NCBI GenBank assembly: GCA_009692065.1
Contig: SHZY01000060.1
Coordinates: forward strand, 1 to 32,377
From: Gemmataceae bacterium
GTDB taxonomy: Bacteria; Planctomycetota; Planctomycetia; Gemmatales; Gemmataceae
Direction: 5' to 3'
Length of the DNA: 32,377 nt
Positions 1-9,141 of this stretch are shown here, one piece after another. Position numbers and translations under genes: made by a program. How positions within the stretch are numbered: position 1 is the stretch's first letter; each line of letters starts with the position of its first letter. Below the pieces are notes generated by a model that was not told the origin of the DNA, did not search any database, and saw only the letters and a program-made list of their open reading frames with translations.

Positions 1-53
1 TGATCGCCGCCTCGATTGGGAATGGCTATCCCCACACATGGTTGCTCAATTGA

Positions 54-398
54 ATGCGGCTATTGAGATCACGCCACCGACGCCGCAAACGCCATCAACG
101 TCAGCTGCTTACGCCGCATCTGCATGAACCCAAAATGGGAATGGACCCTATCAGCAAGGACTTGCCGCGAATGATAGATCTCAAAGGCGCCCCGACGCGA
201 TCCCTCAGCGACTTCGAGGCGAAGGGCCTGGAAGCGATTCAAAACGGCGAAGATCTGTTCGTGCGCGAGACTCCGCAAGGCATGTTGATGCTCGGCGCGA
301 TCCGCAGCGTTGCCCAGTGCGTCAAGTGCCACGGCGGCGAGCGCGGCGATTTGCTGGGGGCGATTTCCTACAGTTTGCAGCGAACCGCGGAACGATGA
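54..398 (+). CDS. C-terminal part of a CxxCH (haem-binding) protein, probably cut by the window edge and frameshifted
   Basis: The last 70 residues form a clear domain ending in a single c-type haem motif, CVKCHGG, followed by RGDLLGAISYSL. Planctomycete periplasmic proteins with a DUF3365-like tail end this way, as I remember the family. The first 28 residues after the ATG at 54 are arginine-rich and look like out-of-frame translation. In the +1-shifted frame, positions 2-124 read as plausible protein (LDWEWLSPHMVAQLNAAIE) up to a TGA at 125-127. I therefore infer that the gene starts before the window and changes frame near 115-127, by mutation or sequence error. If the ATG at 54 were the real start, it would be a 114-residue protein with no export signal, which is unlikely for a haem protein. 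Its TGA overlaps the ATG of the next gene (ATGA at 395-398), so the two are probably co-translated. Confidence 0.55.
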   Translation: MRLLRSRHRRRKRHQRQLLTPHLHEPKMGMDPISKDLPRMIDLKGAPTRSLSDFEAKGLEAIQNGEDLFVRETPQGMLMLGAIRSVAQCVKCHGGERGDLLGAISYSLQRTAER

Positions 399-799
399 AT
401 CCTCAAGAACGCCATCTCATCTGGTTCCTGCGTCTCACCGGCGTGATGTTCCTGTGCGCGGCGCCGGCCGTCGTCATGCCGAGCGCGTGGATGCGGGCAA
501 TCGCCGCGTGGCTGGGACTCGACCTGCCGGACTTGCCGCTAGTTGAGTATCTCACGCGTTCGGTGTCGGCGCTCTACACGGTACTGGGGGCCGCCTACTG
601 GTTCATGTCATGCGACGTGCGGCGTTATTTGCCACTCTTGCGATTCACGGTTCCCTGCACGGTGGTGTTTGACGTGACGGTGATCGCGCTCGATTTGTGG
701 ATACCGATGCCGCTGGCGTGGACGGCGGGGGAGGGCGCATCAATACTCGCGTGGACGGCGGCGCTGTGGTGGCTGGTGCGGCGCGTGGACGCGTCCTGA
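395..799 (+). CDS. Small integral membrane protein, unknown function
   Basis: This encodes 134 residues. I chose the ATG at 395 because it overlaps the upstream stop as ATGA, a usual sign of translational coupling; the open frame extends further upstream but through the coding region of the haem protein. About four hydrophobic segments are visible, around residues 10-30, 45-65, 75-95 and 105-125, so it should be a polytopic inner-membrane protein. A charged C-terminus, LVRRVDAS, follows the last segment. No catalytic motif is seen. Its coupling to a haem protein suggests a shared membrane or redox context, but that is inference only. Confidence 0.7.
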   Translation: MNPQERHLIWFLRLTGVMFLCAAPAVVMPSAWMRAIAAWLGLDLPDLPLVEYLTRSVSALYTVLGAAYWFMSCDVRRYLPLLRFTVPCTVVFDVTVIALDLWIPMPLAWTAGEGASILAWTAALWWLVRRVDAS

Positions 800-821
800 T
801 TTTGATCGCCGCAAGCGGTTA

Positions 822-1535
822 TCAGGTTTCCGCAAAGCACGTGATGAGCCAGCGATTGACATCGCGCAACATGTCCTTGTGCAGGCGGTGCGTGGTCGCG
901 TAGTTGTGCATCTCCACTTCCATGCCGGCGCTCCAAAGCAGGCGGCGATCCTGTTTCGCCATCGTCAGCGGCACCACCGAGTTGGCGATGCCGTGCCCGA
1001 TGAACACCTGCAGCGAGCGCACTTCCGGCAAGCGCAACAGCGGCCGATCCTCGCGCGGCATGTGGCCGTTCAAGGCGATCACGCCGCCGATCTTCTCCGG
1101 GAATTGCAAGCCCATCCGATACGCCAGCGTCGCCCCCTCGGCAAAACCGGCGAGAAAGATGCGTTCGGAGTGAATGTGATAGTGCAACCGGGTCTGCTGG
1201 ATCGCGCTCAGGATGTAATCCTCGATCATCGGCAGGTGCGTGTCGTCTCCCCACGAGAAGCCGAGCGACCCCTTGCGGTTCGGTCCAAGGCAGACGGGGC
1301 CGCGCAAGCCGATTGCGACGTAGTTGCGGCGGCTGACGCGCGGCGCCAGGCGAAGGATCTGCTCTTCGTTGCTCCCTTGGCCGTGCAGAAACACGATCAA
1401 CGGATAGGCATAGCGAGGCTCATATCCGACCGGCGCAAAAGTGCGAATCGGCAAAGGCTGCTCGGCCTCGACTTCCGACATGTAAAAGCCCTCTTCGGGC
1501 CGAAAAGTCTGCCAGGAGAGATCGAGAAAAGCCAT
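822..1535 (-). CDS. Alpha/beta-hydrolase fold protein lacking nucleophile and acid (probable pseudo-esterase)
   Basis: The 237-residue protein has the layout of the carboxylesterase/phospholipase (YpfH-like) alpha/beta-hydrolases: an oxyanion-type strand-turn PLIVFLHGQGSNEEQ (residues 45-59), a nucleophile-elbow region, and a late histidine region THRLHKDM (215-222). The elbow reads LAGFAEGA, so the position of the GxSxG serine is Ala132. The acid position, in GHGIANSVVP, is Asn185 where relatives have Asp. Only a histidine (His216 or His219) remains. I infer that it cannot work as a normal serine hydrolase and may bind a ligand or use another mechanism. The reading frame is full length and undisturbed, which argues for a kept non-hydrolytic role rather than decay. 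It converges on the membrane-protein gene with a 22-base gap. Confidence 0.75.
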   Translation of the reverse strand: MAFLDLSWQTFRPEEGFYMSEVEAEQPLPIRTFAPVGYEPRYAYPLIVFLHGQGSNEEQILRLAPRVSRRNYVAIGLRGPVCLGPNRKGSLGFSWGDDTHLPMIEDYILSAIQQTRLHYHIHSERIFLAGFAEGATLAYRMGLQFPEKIGGVIALNGHMPREDRPLLRLPEVRSLQVFIGHGIANSVVPLTMAKQDRRLLWSAGMEVEMHNYATTHRLHKDMLRDVNRWLITCFAET

Positions 1536-1917
1536 CTCATGATCCTGATTGTTAGGCGCGCTTCACCTGCGGCATCGCGGGTCGCCAGTGTCGGGAGAAG
1601 TCTACGTCGATCTGGCGAGCGAGTCAACGCAACGCCCGGTCGGACTTTAGTCAAAATAGACCATTTTGCCATTTTTGCGTCGAATTGCAACGATTAGTGG
1701 GGGTGGACAAACTGCGGCAGAAATGCGGGCAGGTGAATGGATGTTTAGCCGCTCGCCTTTGGCGAGCGCGGCCAATTCACACCTGCTCACGCAAGGCGAG
1801 CGGCTAAACAGTATCGTTTTTTTGACAACGGCTTGGGCGCGACGCAGAATAGAGTTATCTTGCACAGGTCTCGCGACGGACTATCGGGTAAACTCTAGCG
1901 TGTTGAGGGCATCGCCG
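1536..1917. other. Divergent intergenic region, 382 bases
   Basis: This lies between the leftward hydrolase and the rightward kinase and should hold both promoters. The kinase frame stays open back to 1666, but that part contains a perfect palindromic repeat (1743-1809) and lacks protein character, so I treat it as non-coding. No promoter could be assigned with confidence. Confidence 0.5.
1743..1809. repeat. Palindromic repeat, GTTTAGCCGCTCGCC family
   Basis: Perfect 17-base inverted arms (1743-1759 and 1793-1809), starting GTTTAGCCGCTCGCC, enclose a 33-base loop with a second small hairpin. A half copy occurs at the end of purF (5420-5435). It lies upstream of the kinase start, not in terminator position. 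Confidence 0.85.
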
Positions 1918-3321
1918 ATGCCAGTAGACAGCTTTAGTGACCACATGCAAACCATTGGCAATTACGATCTTGTGGAAAAGATTGCCGAGGGAGGCATGGG
2001 CACTGTTTATCGTGGACGCAACCACGTGACGGGCGAAATCGTCGCCGTCAAGGTGGTGCCGCACCACCTTTTGTCTAATCCCGTCGTCCTCAATCGCTTC
2101 GAGCAAGAATACAACGTCGCCCGCATGATCGAGCATCCCAACATCGTCAAGGCTCTGGACTTCGGCCGCGAGGGCGAAACACGCTATCTGGTAATGGAGT
2201 ATGTGGAGGGCGAATCGCTTGGCCGAAAAATTAAGCGCGACGGACGCATGGAGGAAGACGAGGCCATTCGCATCATCAGCCAGGTCGCGCTGGGGCTGCA
2301 AAAGACGCACAAGCAGGGGATGATCCACCGCGACGTGAAGCCGGACAATATCCTGATCACGCCCGACGGACACGTGAAGCTGACCGATCTCGGCCTGGTC
2401 AAAGAGGTCGAGGCCGAGTTGAACCTGACGCGCACCGGCCGCGGACTGGGCACGCCGCATTTCATGGCGCCGGAGCAATTCCGCAACGCCAAGAAGGCTG
2501 ACGCCCGCTGCGATATCTACGCGCTCGGCGCGACGCTGTACATGATGGTGACTGGACAATTGCCGTTCCAGTCGAATGGCCCGCTCGACGCCTGGATGAA
2601 GAAGATCAACAATGAGATCGACTCGCCGCGGACGGTGATTCCGACGATCTCGGAGCGCCTTGACTGGGCGATTCGCCGCGCCATCAGCCCCGATCCACTC
2701 CATCGGCCGGAAAATTGCCGCGAGTTCATCGAAGATCTTACCGGGCACCGCACCAAGCATCTGACCGGAACGAATCCCGGTATCGACCCGCGCGGCGACT
2801 GCCGGTACCTCGTTTACACCGACGAGGAAGGGGTCGTGCATTCGGTCAAGGGCACGATCAAGGGGATTCGCCGCTCTCTCAAGGACGGCTTGCTGGGCGA
2901 TGCGGAGAACATCCGGGTTGCCGCAATGAAGTCTGGGCCCTTCGAGCCGCTGCGCCATCATCCTGAATTTCGCGATCTGGTGATCCAGCCGGAAAATGTC
3001 TCCACGCCAAAGCGGCCCGGCTCGGACCCCAAGGCAACCAGGCCGACCAATGCGGTGCCGTCCATTGAGGTCGCGGCCGCGGCGGAATCAAATGACTCGG
3101 CAATTCCGACGTCTACCTCGGTCGGAATCCCTGCGGTGCAGGACGTCGGCATGCCCAAAACCATTCTGTCGACCAGGCCGCGCATCAATCTATCAGCCGG
3201 GCGGCCAACGTTGTCGCTCGATTTCTTCAAGTGGCTTGCGCTGCTGTTTTTCTTCGGCGGCCTGGGTGTCCTCGTCATGTATCTGCTGCCGAAAATCATC
3301 CGCTATATTCGGTTCATGTAG
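1918..3321 (+). CDS. Tail-anchored Ser/Thr protein kinase
   Basis: This is a 467-residue Hanks-type kinase. The glycine loop is AEGGMGTVY (residues 23-31) and the ATP lysine is Lys45 in VAVKVV. The catalytic loop is HRDVKPDN (137-144, Asp139), the metal motif is DLG (157-159) in place of DFG, and MAPEQ closes the activation segment. All core catalytic residues are present, so it should be active. After the domain comes a linker rich in Pro, Thr and Ser, then one hydrophobic segment (about 433-455) and a short basic end, KIIRYIRFM. The kinase domain would therefore face the cytoplasm, held by a C-terminal anchor without an extracellular sensor. I chose the ATG at 1918 because GAGGG lies 8 bases before it; the ATG at 1945 is an alternative. 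Substrates are unknown; FHA proteins elsewhere in the window are possible readers of its phosphosites. Confidence 0.9.
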   Translation: MPVDSFSDHMQTIGNYDLVEKIAEGGMGTVYRGRNHVTGEIVAVKVVPHHLLSNPVVLNRFEQEYNVARMIEHPNIVKALDFGREGETRYLVMEYVEGESLGRKIKRDGRMEEDEAIRIISQVALGLQKTHKQGMIHRDVKPDNILITPDGHVKLTDLGLVKEVEAELNLTRTGRGLGTPHFMAPEQFRNAKKADARCDIYALGATLYMMVTGQLPFQSNGPLDAWMKKINNEIDSPRTVIPTISERLDWAIRRAISPDPLHRPENCREFIEDLTGHRTKHLTGTNPGIDPRGDCRYLVYTDEEGVVHSVKGTIKGIRRSLKDGLLGDAENIRVAAMKSGPFEPLRHHPEFRDLVIQPENVSTPKRPGSDPKATRPTNAVPSIEVAAAAESNDSAIPTSTSVGIPAVQDVGMPKTILSTRPRINLSAGRPTLSLDFFKWLALLFFFGGLGVLVMYLLPKIIRYIRFM

Positions 3322-3403
3322 GCGTCTCTGCATTTCCATTGACGCCGCCCTTCAACACGGTAACGTAGAGGCATCGCTCATTCCTCCTGCCGCGGAGTTT
3401 GCC

Positions 3404-5392
3404 ATGCTTCCTCAGTGCTTCCGCCCATTCAGCTTCACGTTTCTCGTTCTTGCCACGTTGGTGATCTGCACCGCCGACGATCTCGTCGCCGGCAAACCCA
3501 AGGAGAAGCCGAAGTACACCAATCGTCTCGCCAAGGAGACCAGCCCCTATCTCCTCATGCACGCCCACAACCCGACCAACTGGTACGCCTGGGGTCCGGA
3601 AGCCTTCGACAAGGCGAAGAAAGAGAACAAGCTCATCTTCCTGTCAATCGGCTACAGTTCGTGTTACTGGTGCCACGTGATGGAACGCGAATCGTTCAAT
3701 CACGAGGAAGTCGCCAAGATTCTCAACGACCACTTCATCTGCATCAAGGTCGATCGCGAAGAGCGACCGGACGTCGATCAGATTTACATGACTGCCCTGA
3801 ACTCGCTGGGGCGCAGCGGCGGTTGGCCGTTGTCAATGTTCATGATGCCCGACGGCCGGCCGGTCGTCGGCGGCACCTATTGGCCGCGCGAGGACAAGAA
3901 GGTTGACGACGAGGTCGCCCCCGGTTTCAAGACCGTCCTCAACACCGTGCGCGCGGCCTACAAGGAAGACCCGAAGCAATTTGAAAAGCAAGCCGACAAC
4001 CTGGCCGGCATGACGGCGCGCGCCCTGGAGAACGCAGCCATCCCCGGCCTTGCAGTGGTGCCGCTCAATCGCGATCTGGTCGAGCGCATCGTCGAAGAGA
4101 TCAAGGACGAGTTTGATTCCGTTCACGGGGGGTTCGGCAGCCCTGCCCGCAAATTCCGCGGGCCCAAGTTCCCGATGCCGCCGCGGCTCGATTTCCTCCT
4201 GCAAGTCGCCGAGCGCACCAAGGACAAGAAGGTCCTCGCACACCTCACGTTGACCCTGGACCAGATCGCCCAGGGGGGCATCTACGACCAGATCGGTGGC
4301 GGGTTCCATCGCTACTCAACCGAGCGCACCTGGACCGTGCCACACTTCGAAAAGATGCTCTACGACAACGCCCAGCTCGTTGAGGTGTACTCGAAGGCGT
4401 ACCGCCTCACCAAGAAGCCTCTTTATCAGCGGATCGTCGCGGAAACTCTGGCGTATGTTGAGCGCGAGATGACTTCGCCGGAGGGCGCCCTCTATTCATC
4501 GCAGGATGCCGAGACGCATCACGAGGAAGGGCGCAACTACGTCTGGACGCCGAAGGAACTGGCCGACGCTCTGCCCGACAAGGAGGAGCGTGACTTCATC
4601 CGGAAGGTCTACATCCCGGACAACAAGCTGAACTTCGAGGAAAAATATCACATCCTGCGCTGGGCAAAGTCGGCGGAAGAAGTCGCGAAAGACCTGAAGA
4701 TTACGGAGGCCGACTTCCACAAGAAGCTCGATCCGATTCGCAAAAAGCTCTTCGACGTGCGTGAGAGGCGCGACAAGCCGTTCCTCAACAAGATCGCGCT
4801 CACCGCCTGGAGCGGTCTGATGATCGCGGGCTACGCCGAGGCCGGGCGAACCTTCAACGAGCCGAAGTACCTGCAAACTGCCGCCAAGGCCGCCGACTTC
4901 GTGCTCAAGCATCAACTCACGGACAAGGGCCGACTGCTGCGCACCTATGGCACCGCGCCGGGCCAGGCGCCTAAAGCCGCGGTGAATGCGTATCTCGAAG
5001 ATTACGCGGCCCTATCGCACGGCCTGTTGACCTTGCACGAAGCGAGCAAGGATAAGAAGTGGCTCGACGCCGCCCGCAAGCTGACGGACACGATGCTCGA
5101 ATTCCACGGCGACAAAAAGATCGGCGGCTACTACTACACCGCCCACGATGCCGAGAAGTTCTTCGCCCGCAGCAAGGATCAATACGACGGCGTGCAAGCC
5201 TCCGGCAACAGCCAGGCGACCCGAAATCTCGTGCGTCTAGCGAAACTGACCGGTGCCGTGCGCTACGAGAAGGAAGCGGAGCGGACGCTGAAATTCTTCG
5301 CGGGTTCGATGAAGCAATATGGTCCGGGGTTAGTAACGATGGCGCAGGCGCTGGATGTGTATGCGGAGGGGCGGCCGGAGGAAAAGAAATAA
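3404..5392 (+). CDS. Exported YyaL/DUF255-family protein (thioredoxin-like plus six-hairpin domain)
   Basis: The predicted protein has 662 residues. The N-terminus ([20 protein letters not shown]) looks like a signal peptide. A conserved opening follows, [21 protein letters not shown], broken here for length as [13 protein letters not shown] and HAHNPTNW. Next is a thioredoxin-like region with a CxxC site, SSCYWCHVM, then [12 protein letters not shown]. The rest has the alpha/alpha-barrel character of spermatogenesis-associated protein 20/YyaL relatives, including [28 protein letters not shown] and [13 protein letters not shown]. The length and order match the family. The role in bacteria is not settled; a disulfide or sugar-related activity has been proposed. 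The start is the ATG before the signal peptide; the open frame upstream overlaps the kinase gene. It faces purF tail to tail. Confidence 0.9.
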   Translation: MLPQCFRPFSFTFLVLATLVICTADDLVAGKPKEKPKYTNRLAKETSPYLLMHAHNPTNWYAWGPEAFDKAKKENKLIFLSIGYSSCYWCHVMERESFNHEEVAKILNDHFICIKVDREERPDVDQIYMTALNSLGRSGGWPLSMFMMPDGRPVVGGTYWPREDKKVDDEVAPGFKTVLNTVRAAYKEDPKQFEKQADNLAGMTARALENAAIPGLAVVPLNRDLVERIVEEIKDEFDSVHGGFGSPARKFRGPKFPMPPRLDFLLQVAERTKDKKVLAHLTLTLDQIAQGGIYDQIGGGFHRYSTERTWTVPHFEKMLYDNAQLVEVYSKAYRLTKKPLYQRIVAETLAYVEREMTSPEGALYSSQDAETHHEEGRNYVWTPKELADALPDKEERDFIRKVYIPDNKLNFEEKYHILRWAKSAEEVAKDLKITEADFHKKLDPIRKKLFDVRERRDKPFLNKIALTAWSGLMIAGYAEAGRTFNEPKYLQTAAKAADFVLKHQLTDKGRLLRTYGTAPGQAPKAAVNAYLEDYAALSHGLLTLHEASKDKKWLDAARKLTDTMLEFHGDKKIGGYYYTAHDAEKFFARSKDQYDGVQASGNSQATRNLVRLAKLTGAVRYEKEAERTLKFFAGSMKQYGPGLVTMAQALDVYAEGRPEEKK

Positions 5393-5419
5393 TCGCAGCC
5401 CCGGTTGGGCGCTCGTCAC

Positions 5420-5435
5420 AGGCGAACGGCTAAAC
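5420..5435. repeat. Half copy of the GTTTAGCC repeat overlapping the purF stop
   Basis: Read on the minus strand, this is GTTTAGCCGTTCGCCT, one arm of the element at 1743-1809 with one change. The TAG that ends purF (5430-5432) lies inside it. No matching second arm was seen nearby. Confidence 0.6.
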
Positions 5436-7019
5436 GGGCGCCCCACAGCCACCCTCATACGTCCGCCCGTTGCCGCCGCCGTCGTCGTGCTTACGCAACG
5501 CTAGCTGGTACATGCGCTCGCCGGCTTCCGTCGGGTAATCGCCGGTGATGCACGCTCGGCACAGGCGTTCTTGCGGCAAGCGGATGCAGCGCGCGATGGC
5601 GTCGAGCGGCAGGTAGAACAGGCTGTCTGCCTCCAGCTCGCGGGCCATCGCTTGCTGTTCTTCCAGCGTGATGACCTTGCCGCGCATGAACTTCGGCGCG
5701 TACAGTTCGGCAACAGTGGACATGTCGATGCCGTAGAAGCAGGGGGCGATGATCGGCGGGCAGGCGACGCGGACGTGGATTTCCTTGGCGCCGCCGCGCT
5801 CGCGGATCAAGGACAACAGCGATTTCAACGTTGTGCTGCGGACGATCGAATCTTCAACGAGGATGACGCGCCGGCCTTCGAGCACCTCGCGCAACGGCGA
5901 GAACTTCATGCGCACCCGATCGACGCGGTTGTTCCCCTCGATAAACGTTCGGCCGATGTGGCGATTGCGCATCAGGCCTTCCACTGACGGCACGCCGAGT
6001 TCGAACGCCATCGCGTCGGCGGCGGCTTTGCCCGTGTCCGGGACCGGCACGACGACCGTGTTGTAGTCCGGCTTGATCAGGCCGAGCCGATGCTCCTGGA
6101 TCGCCAGTTCTTTCCCCAGCGCCGAGCGCGACAGGTAGACACTGCGCTCATCCAGCGTGCTGGCGACATTGGCGAAGTAGATCCACTCGAAGAAGCAATG
6201 GGCGGTCTTCGTACGCGGCTCCGCGAAGCGCTCGACCCGCAGTTGCTTGTCCTGGATCAGCACCATCTCACCGGGCTGAAGCGTCTTCACCGTCGTGAAA
6301 CCCAGGTTGGACAAGGCAACGCTTTCGCTGGCCGCGGCGAAGAGCGGCCCCTCGATCGCGTAGGAGAGCGGGCGGAAGCCCAGCGGATCGCGCACCACCG
6401 CCATGTCGCCGTGGCCATTCATGAAGACGAGGTTGTAGGCGCCGTCGAACTTTTGGCTCAAGTTCTTGAAGACCTGCACGAGGTCGGGCCGATCGTCGCC
6501 GCGCAACTCGTAGCTCAGGTAGTGCATGATGACTTCGGTGTCGACATCGCGCATCAGGTAGTAATCTTCTTTGTTGAGCAATTCCGATTTGAGATCGAGA
6601 TAGTTGGTCAATTGCCCGTTGAAGGCCATCGCGAACCATTTCCATTTTCGGCCATGGTAGCGCTCGAAGGGCTGGGCGTGATCGCGGTCGTTCTTGCCGC
6701 AGGTGGCATAGCGGACATGCCCGATCGCCGCCCGGCCGGCATGATCGCGCATGATGTTCTCGAACTTGGCCGGGTGGTTGAGGCGAAACGCCTCGATGAC
6801 GGTGCCGATCTGCTTGTAGGTCGAGAGGACACTGTCGCGCTTCGGGTTAAACGTGGTCATGCCTGCGGCGAGCTGGCCGCGGTTTTGCAAATCGAGCAAC
6901 ATCCGCGCCATCAGGCGCGAAACGTGCTCCGGCCCCTCCTTCGGCGCGAGCTTCGAGGGGATCGGGCTTTCGAGGTGATAGATCGCCGCGATCCCGCATT
7001 CATGATGCAGTTCTTTCAT
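5430..7019 (-). CDS. purF: Amidophosphoribosyltransferase PurF, Fe-S type
   Basis: PurF transfers the glutamine amide to PRPP, the committed step of purine synthesis, in the cytoplasm. The 529-residue protein begins MKELHHEC, so Cys8 would become the N-terminal nucleophile after removal of a 7-residue propeptide. Glutaminase motifs are QNRGQLAAGM, GHVRYATCGK and FNGQLTNY; these differ from the more common QHRGQ and HNGNL forms but keep the Asn-Gly pair. The PRPP loop is VILVEDSIVRSTT (385-397). Cys275, Cys427, Cys487 and Cys490 match the four ligands of the B. subtilis 4Fe-4S cluster, so an oxygen-sensitive clostered form is likely. The C-terminus GGCGAPV runs into a repeat element that supplies the TAG. 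It is divergent from the aldo/keto reductase and alone in its direction, not in a pur operon. Confidence 0.95.
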   Translation of the reverse strand: MKELHHECGIAAIYHLESPIPSKLAPKEGPEHVSRLMARMLLDLQNRGQLAAGMTTFNPKRDSVLSTYKQIGTVIEAFRLNHPAKFENIMRDHAGRAAIGHVRYATCGKNDRDHAQPFERYHGRKWKWFAMAFNGQLTNYLDLKSELLNKEDYYLMRDVDTEVIMHYLSYELRGDDRPDLVQVFKNLSQKFDGAYNLVFMNGHGDMAVVRDPLGFRPLSYAIEGPLFAAASESVALSNLGFTTVKTLQPGEMVLIQDKQLRVERFAEPRTKTAHCFFEWIYFANVASTLDERSVYLSRSALGKELAIQEHRLGLIKPDYNTVVVPVPDTGKAAADAMAFELGVPSVEGLMRNRHIGRTFIEGNNRVDRVRMKFSPLREVLEGRRVILVEDSIVRSTTLKSLLSLIRERGGAKEIHVRVACPPIIAPCFYGIDMSTVAELYAPKFMRGKVITLEEQQAMARELEADSLFYLPLDAIARCIRLPQERLCRACITGDYPTEAGERMYQLALRKHDDGGGNGRTYEGGCGAPV

Positions 7020-7111
7020 GTGGTCGGCTGCTCGAAAGTGGCGAAAGAGCCAAGAGAACCCGCGAGGTGTATTATAGTGCGGCTAGTGCGTTCGTACAAT
7101 AAACTCAAGAT

Positions 7112-7165
7112 CCGCTTGCGGCTTCGCGCTCGCGCGGCGCCCTGCGAGCGCGAAGCCGCAAGCGG
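7112..7165. repeat. Palindromic repeat, CCGCTTGCGGC family
   Basis: Perfect 22-base arms (7112-7133 and 7144-7165) with a 10-base loop lie in the 168-base divergent gap between purF and the aldo/keto reductase. The arms start CCGCTTGCGGC and end GCGCTCGC. Related copies are at 15956, 16626 and 20188. In this gap it cannot act as a normal terminator for either gene. Confidence 0.9.
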
Positions 7166-7187
7166 CGTTACCCGGAGTCATGCACGC

Positions 7188-8150
7188 ATGCCAACGTTCC
7201 TACCCCTTCGCTTCTTCGGCAAAACGCCGCTGCGCGTCACGCCTCTGTGCATCGGTTGCGCTCCGCTGGGGAGCATGCCCGAGGCGTTTGCTTACGATGT
7301 CGCCGAGGAACAAGCGCTGGCGACCTTGCGGGCGTGCTTCCAGTCGCCGATCAACTTACTCGACACGGCGGCTTCCTACGGCGACGGCGAGAGTGAACGC
7401 CGCATCGGTTTGGTGCTGCGCGAGTTGGGCGGGGTGCCGAGCGGCTTCCTCGTGGCGACGAAGGCAGACCGCGATATAAAGACGGGCGATTTCTCCGGGG
7501 ACCAGATCCAACGCTCCGTCGAACGGAGTCTGAAGCTGCTCGCCGTCGACAAGATCCCGATCCTATACCTTCACGATCCGGAGCACGCACCCTTCGAGGA
7601 CATCATGGCGCCAGGCGGGCCGACCGAAGTACTGCTCAAGTTCAAGGAGCAAGGCGTCATCGGCCATGTCGGCGTGGCGGGTGGGCCGATCGAGTTAATG
7701 ATGCGGTACGTCCAGACCGGCGCCTTCGAGGCGGTCATCACGCACAACCGCTTCACGCTTTTGAATCGCTGCGCGGAACCGTTGCTCGACTTGGCGTCGA
7801 AAATGGGCATTGCCGTCCTGAACGCCGCCCCTTATGGCAGCGGCATTCTCGCCAAAGGGCCCGACGCCTACCCGCGCTATGCCTACCAGGCAGCCGAATC
7901 GGCCACGGTGGAGCGCGTGCGCAAAATGGACGCGGCCTGCAAGCGGCACCAGATTCCGCTGGCGGCGGCGGCGCTGCAATTCTCGACGCACGATCCTCGC
8001 GTCACCTCCACCATCGTCGGCCTGTCGCGTGTCGAACGGCTCGCGGAGACCATCGAATTGGCCCACACGCCGATCCCAAACGAGCTTTGGCCCCAGCTGG
8101 ACGCCATCGGGCATTCCCTGGACGATCCCGAAGCGAACCGGTGGAAATGA
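7188..8150 (+). CDS. Aldo/keto reductase
   Basis: A 320-residue NAD(P)H-dependent oxidoreductase with the aldo/keto reductase TIM barrel. The usual tetrad is visible: Asp59 and Tyr64 in LLDTAASYGDGESE, Lys92 in VATKAD and His129 in YLHDPEH. The C-terminal half has ITHNRFTLLNR and LNAAPYGSGILAKGP, which resemble the D-threo-aldose 1-dehydrogenase (fucose dehydrogenase)/pyridoxal dehydrogenase branch. The substrate is probably a sugar or small aldehyde, but cannot be fixed from sequence. I chose the ATG at 7188, with GGAG 11 bases before it; the frame is open far upstream, but that stretch is antisense to purF and crosses the palindrome at 7112-7165. Confidence 0.9.
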   Translation: MPTFLPLRFFGKTPLRVTPLCIGCAPLGSMPEAFAYDVAEEQALATLRACFQSPINLLDTAASYGDGESERRIGLVLRELGGVPSGFLVATKADRDIKTGDFSGDQIQRSVERSLKLLAVDKIPILYLHDPEHAPFEDIMAPGGPTEVLLKFKEQGVIGHVGVAGGPIELMMRYVQTGAFEAVITHNRFTLLNRCAEPLLDLASKMGIAVLNAAPYGSGILAKGPDAYPRYAYQAAESATVERVRKMDAACKRHQIPLAAAALQFSTHDPRVTSTIVGLSRVERLAETIELAHTPIPNELWPQLDAIGHSLDDPEANRWK

Positions 8151-8354
8151 ACAGTCTTTCACGTCTCTCCCCTCGGGGGGGGAGGGATGAAGAATTCCGT
8201 AGCTAAATAAAATTACCTATTTCGATCGCCTCGATTTGTTACCCCACATTTCGTGACCTATATTCGAAATAAACCCCGTCGCCCCCCCGCGTTTACTGGC
8301 ATTGCTACCCTCGCACGCTGTCCCCTTGTTTATTCAGGGAACGGGAGGCACTCC
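8151..8354. other. Intergenic region with a G/C hairpin and an AT-rich stretch
   Basis: A hairpin-like run, CTCTCCCCTCGGGGGGGGAG (near 8165-8185), follows the reductase gene and may end its transcript. An AT-rich stretch at 8195-8270 could hold the promoter for the next gene, but I could not pick clear boxes. No gene was seen. Confidence 0.4.
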
Positions 8355-8822
8355 ATGGCTGAAGAACGTAAAAAGGTGTAGATCGACCCTTTCCAGACCA
8401 AGTTGACGGTGTGTATCGCCGGCTACCTGGCGCTGTTTTTCGTCGTCTTTTTCAATCTGCTCTTTGCCTGGAAAATGTGGACCGAAGGTCCCACGGACCC
8501 CGCCCGCCAGTTCCTCGAAACCGTGCAAACCCATCTGCCGGTCCTCATCTGCTTGCTGCTTCTCGTGCCGATCATGGCCTGGGACACGATTCGGTTCACG
8601 CACAGGCTGGTCGGCCCGCTGGTGCGCTTTCGCAAGACGATGCAGGCCATGGCCCAGGGCGAACCGGTGCGGCCGATCAAGCTGCGCGACGGCGATTACT
8701 TGCTCGAGATGCGCGACGATTTCAACAAGATGCTGGAAGAACTCCAGAAGCAAGGTGTGCCCGTGATCAAGCCCGCCGACCCGGCCCAGGAACAAAAAGA
8801 CGCGCCAAGGAAAACGGCGTGA
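8355..8822 (+). pseudogene. Membrane protein with HAMP domain, interrupted by an early TAG codon
   Basis: The ATG at 8355 has a strong ribosome site (GGGAGG, 8343-8348), but codon 9 is TAG (8379-8381). The peptide before it is MAEERKKV. The same frame then reads IDPFQTKLTVCIAGYLALFF and continues to 8822, for 155 codons in all. After the stop there are two membrane segments (LALFFVVFFNLLFAW and LPVLICLLLLVPIM) and a HAMP-like helix pair, from GPLVRFRKTMQAMAQGEP to DDFNKMLEELQKQG, with no output domain. A HAMP protein without effector may gate a partner. Restart at the TTG at 8403 is possible, but no ribosome site precedes it, and it would lose only residues before the first membrane segment. 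Amber read-through, a real nonsense mutation and a sequence error all fit. Confidence 0.7.
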
Positions 8823-8924
8823 TTGAGGGTCCACCAGCGCCTCGCGCAAGCGTGGGAAATAACGCCAAGGGATAGATGTCTCCACGCGCGCACGTGGGAC
8901 TGGTTTTAGCACGGAGTCTCGACG

Positions 8925-9123
8925 ATGCTTTTTTCGACTCGCACCGATATCGAAGCAACGGTCGCCAAGAAGCAGCCGCGGCGCGACCCTGATGGAATAC
9001 CTGATGATGATCTCGCTGATCGTCGTGGTGTGCCTGATAGCCATTGGCTATCTCGGCACGGCCAATAGCGGGAACATGAATTCCTCCGCCAAGTCGATTG
9101 CGAAGGCCGTCAAGGGGAGTTGA
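8925..9123 (+). pseudogene. Flp-type pilin-like gene with a one-base frameshift
   Basis: An ATG at 8925, with GGAG 8 bases before it, opens a frame MLFSTRTDIEATVAKKQPRR that soon turns into nonsense. Shifting by one base near 8978-8983 joins it to ATLMEYLMMISLIVVVCLI, then AIGYLGTANSGNMNSSAK and SIAKAVKGS, ending in TGA at 9121-9123. Restoring one C in this GC-rich stretch gives RGATLMEYLMM, the class III/Flp prepilin pattern: Gly before the cleavage site, Glu at +5, then a hydrophobic helix. The whole product would be about 66 residues, usual for Flp pilins. It would be cut by a prepilin peptidase and set in the membrane or a pilus. No tad assembly genes are in the window. The pairing with the HAMP protein just upstream may be functional. 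Confidence 0.65.
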
Positions 9124-9141
9124 TCGACAAGCTACTGTTTG

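Noticed and set aside
1666-1917. Longer N-terminus for the Ser/Thr kinase
   Set aside because: The stretch contains the palindrome at 1743-1809 and is not protein-like; the start at 1918 has a good ribosome site.
6090-7187. N-terminal extension of the aldo/keto reductase frame
   Set aside because: It is antisense to purF and crosses a perfect palindrome; the enzyme fold starts at 7188 and has a ribosome site there.
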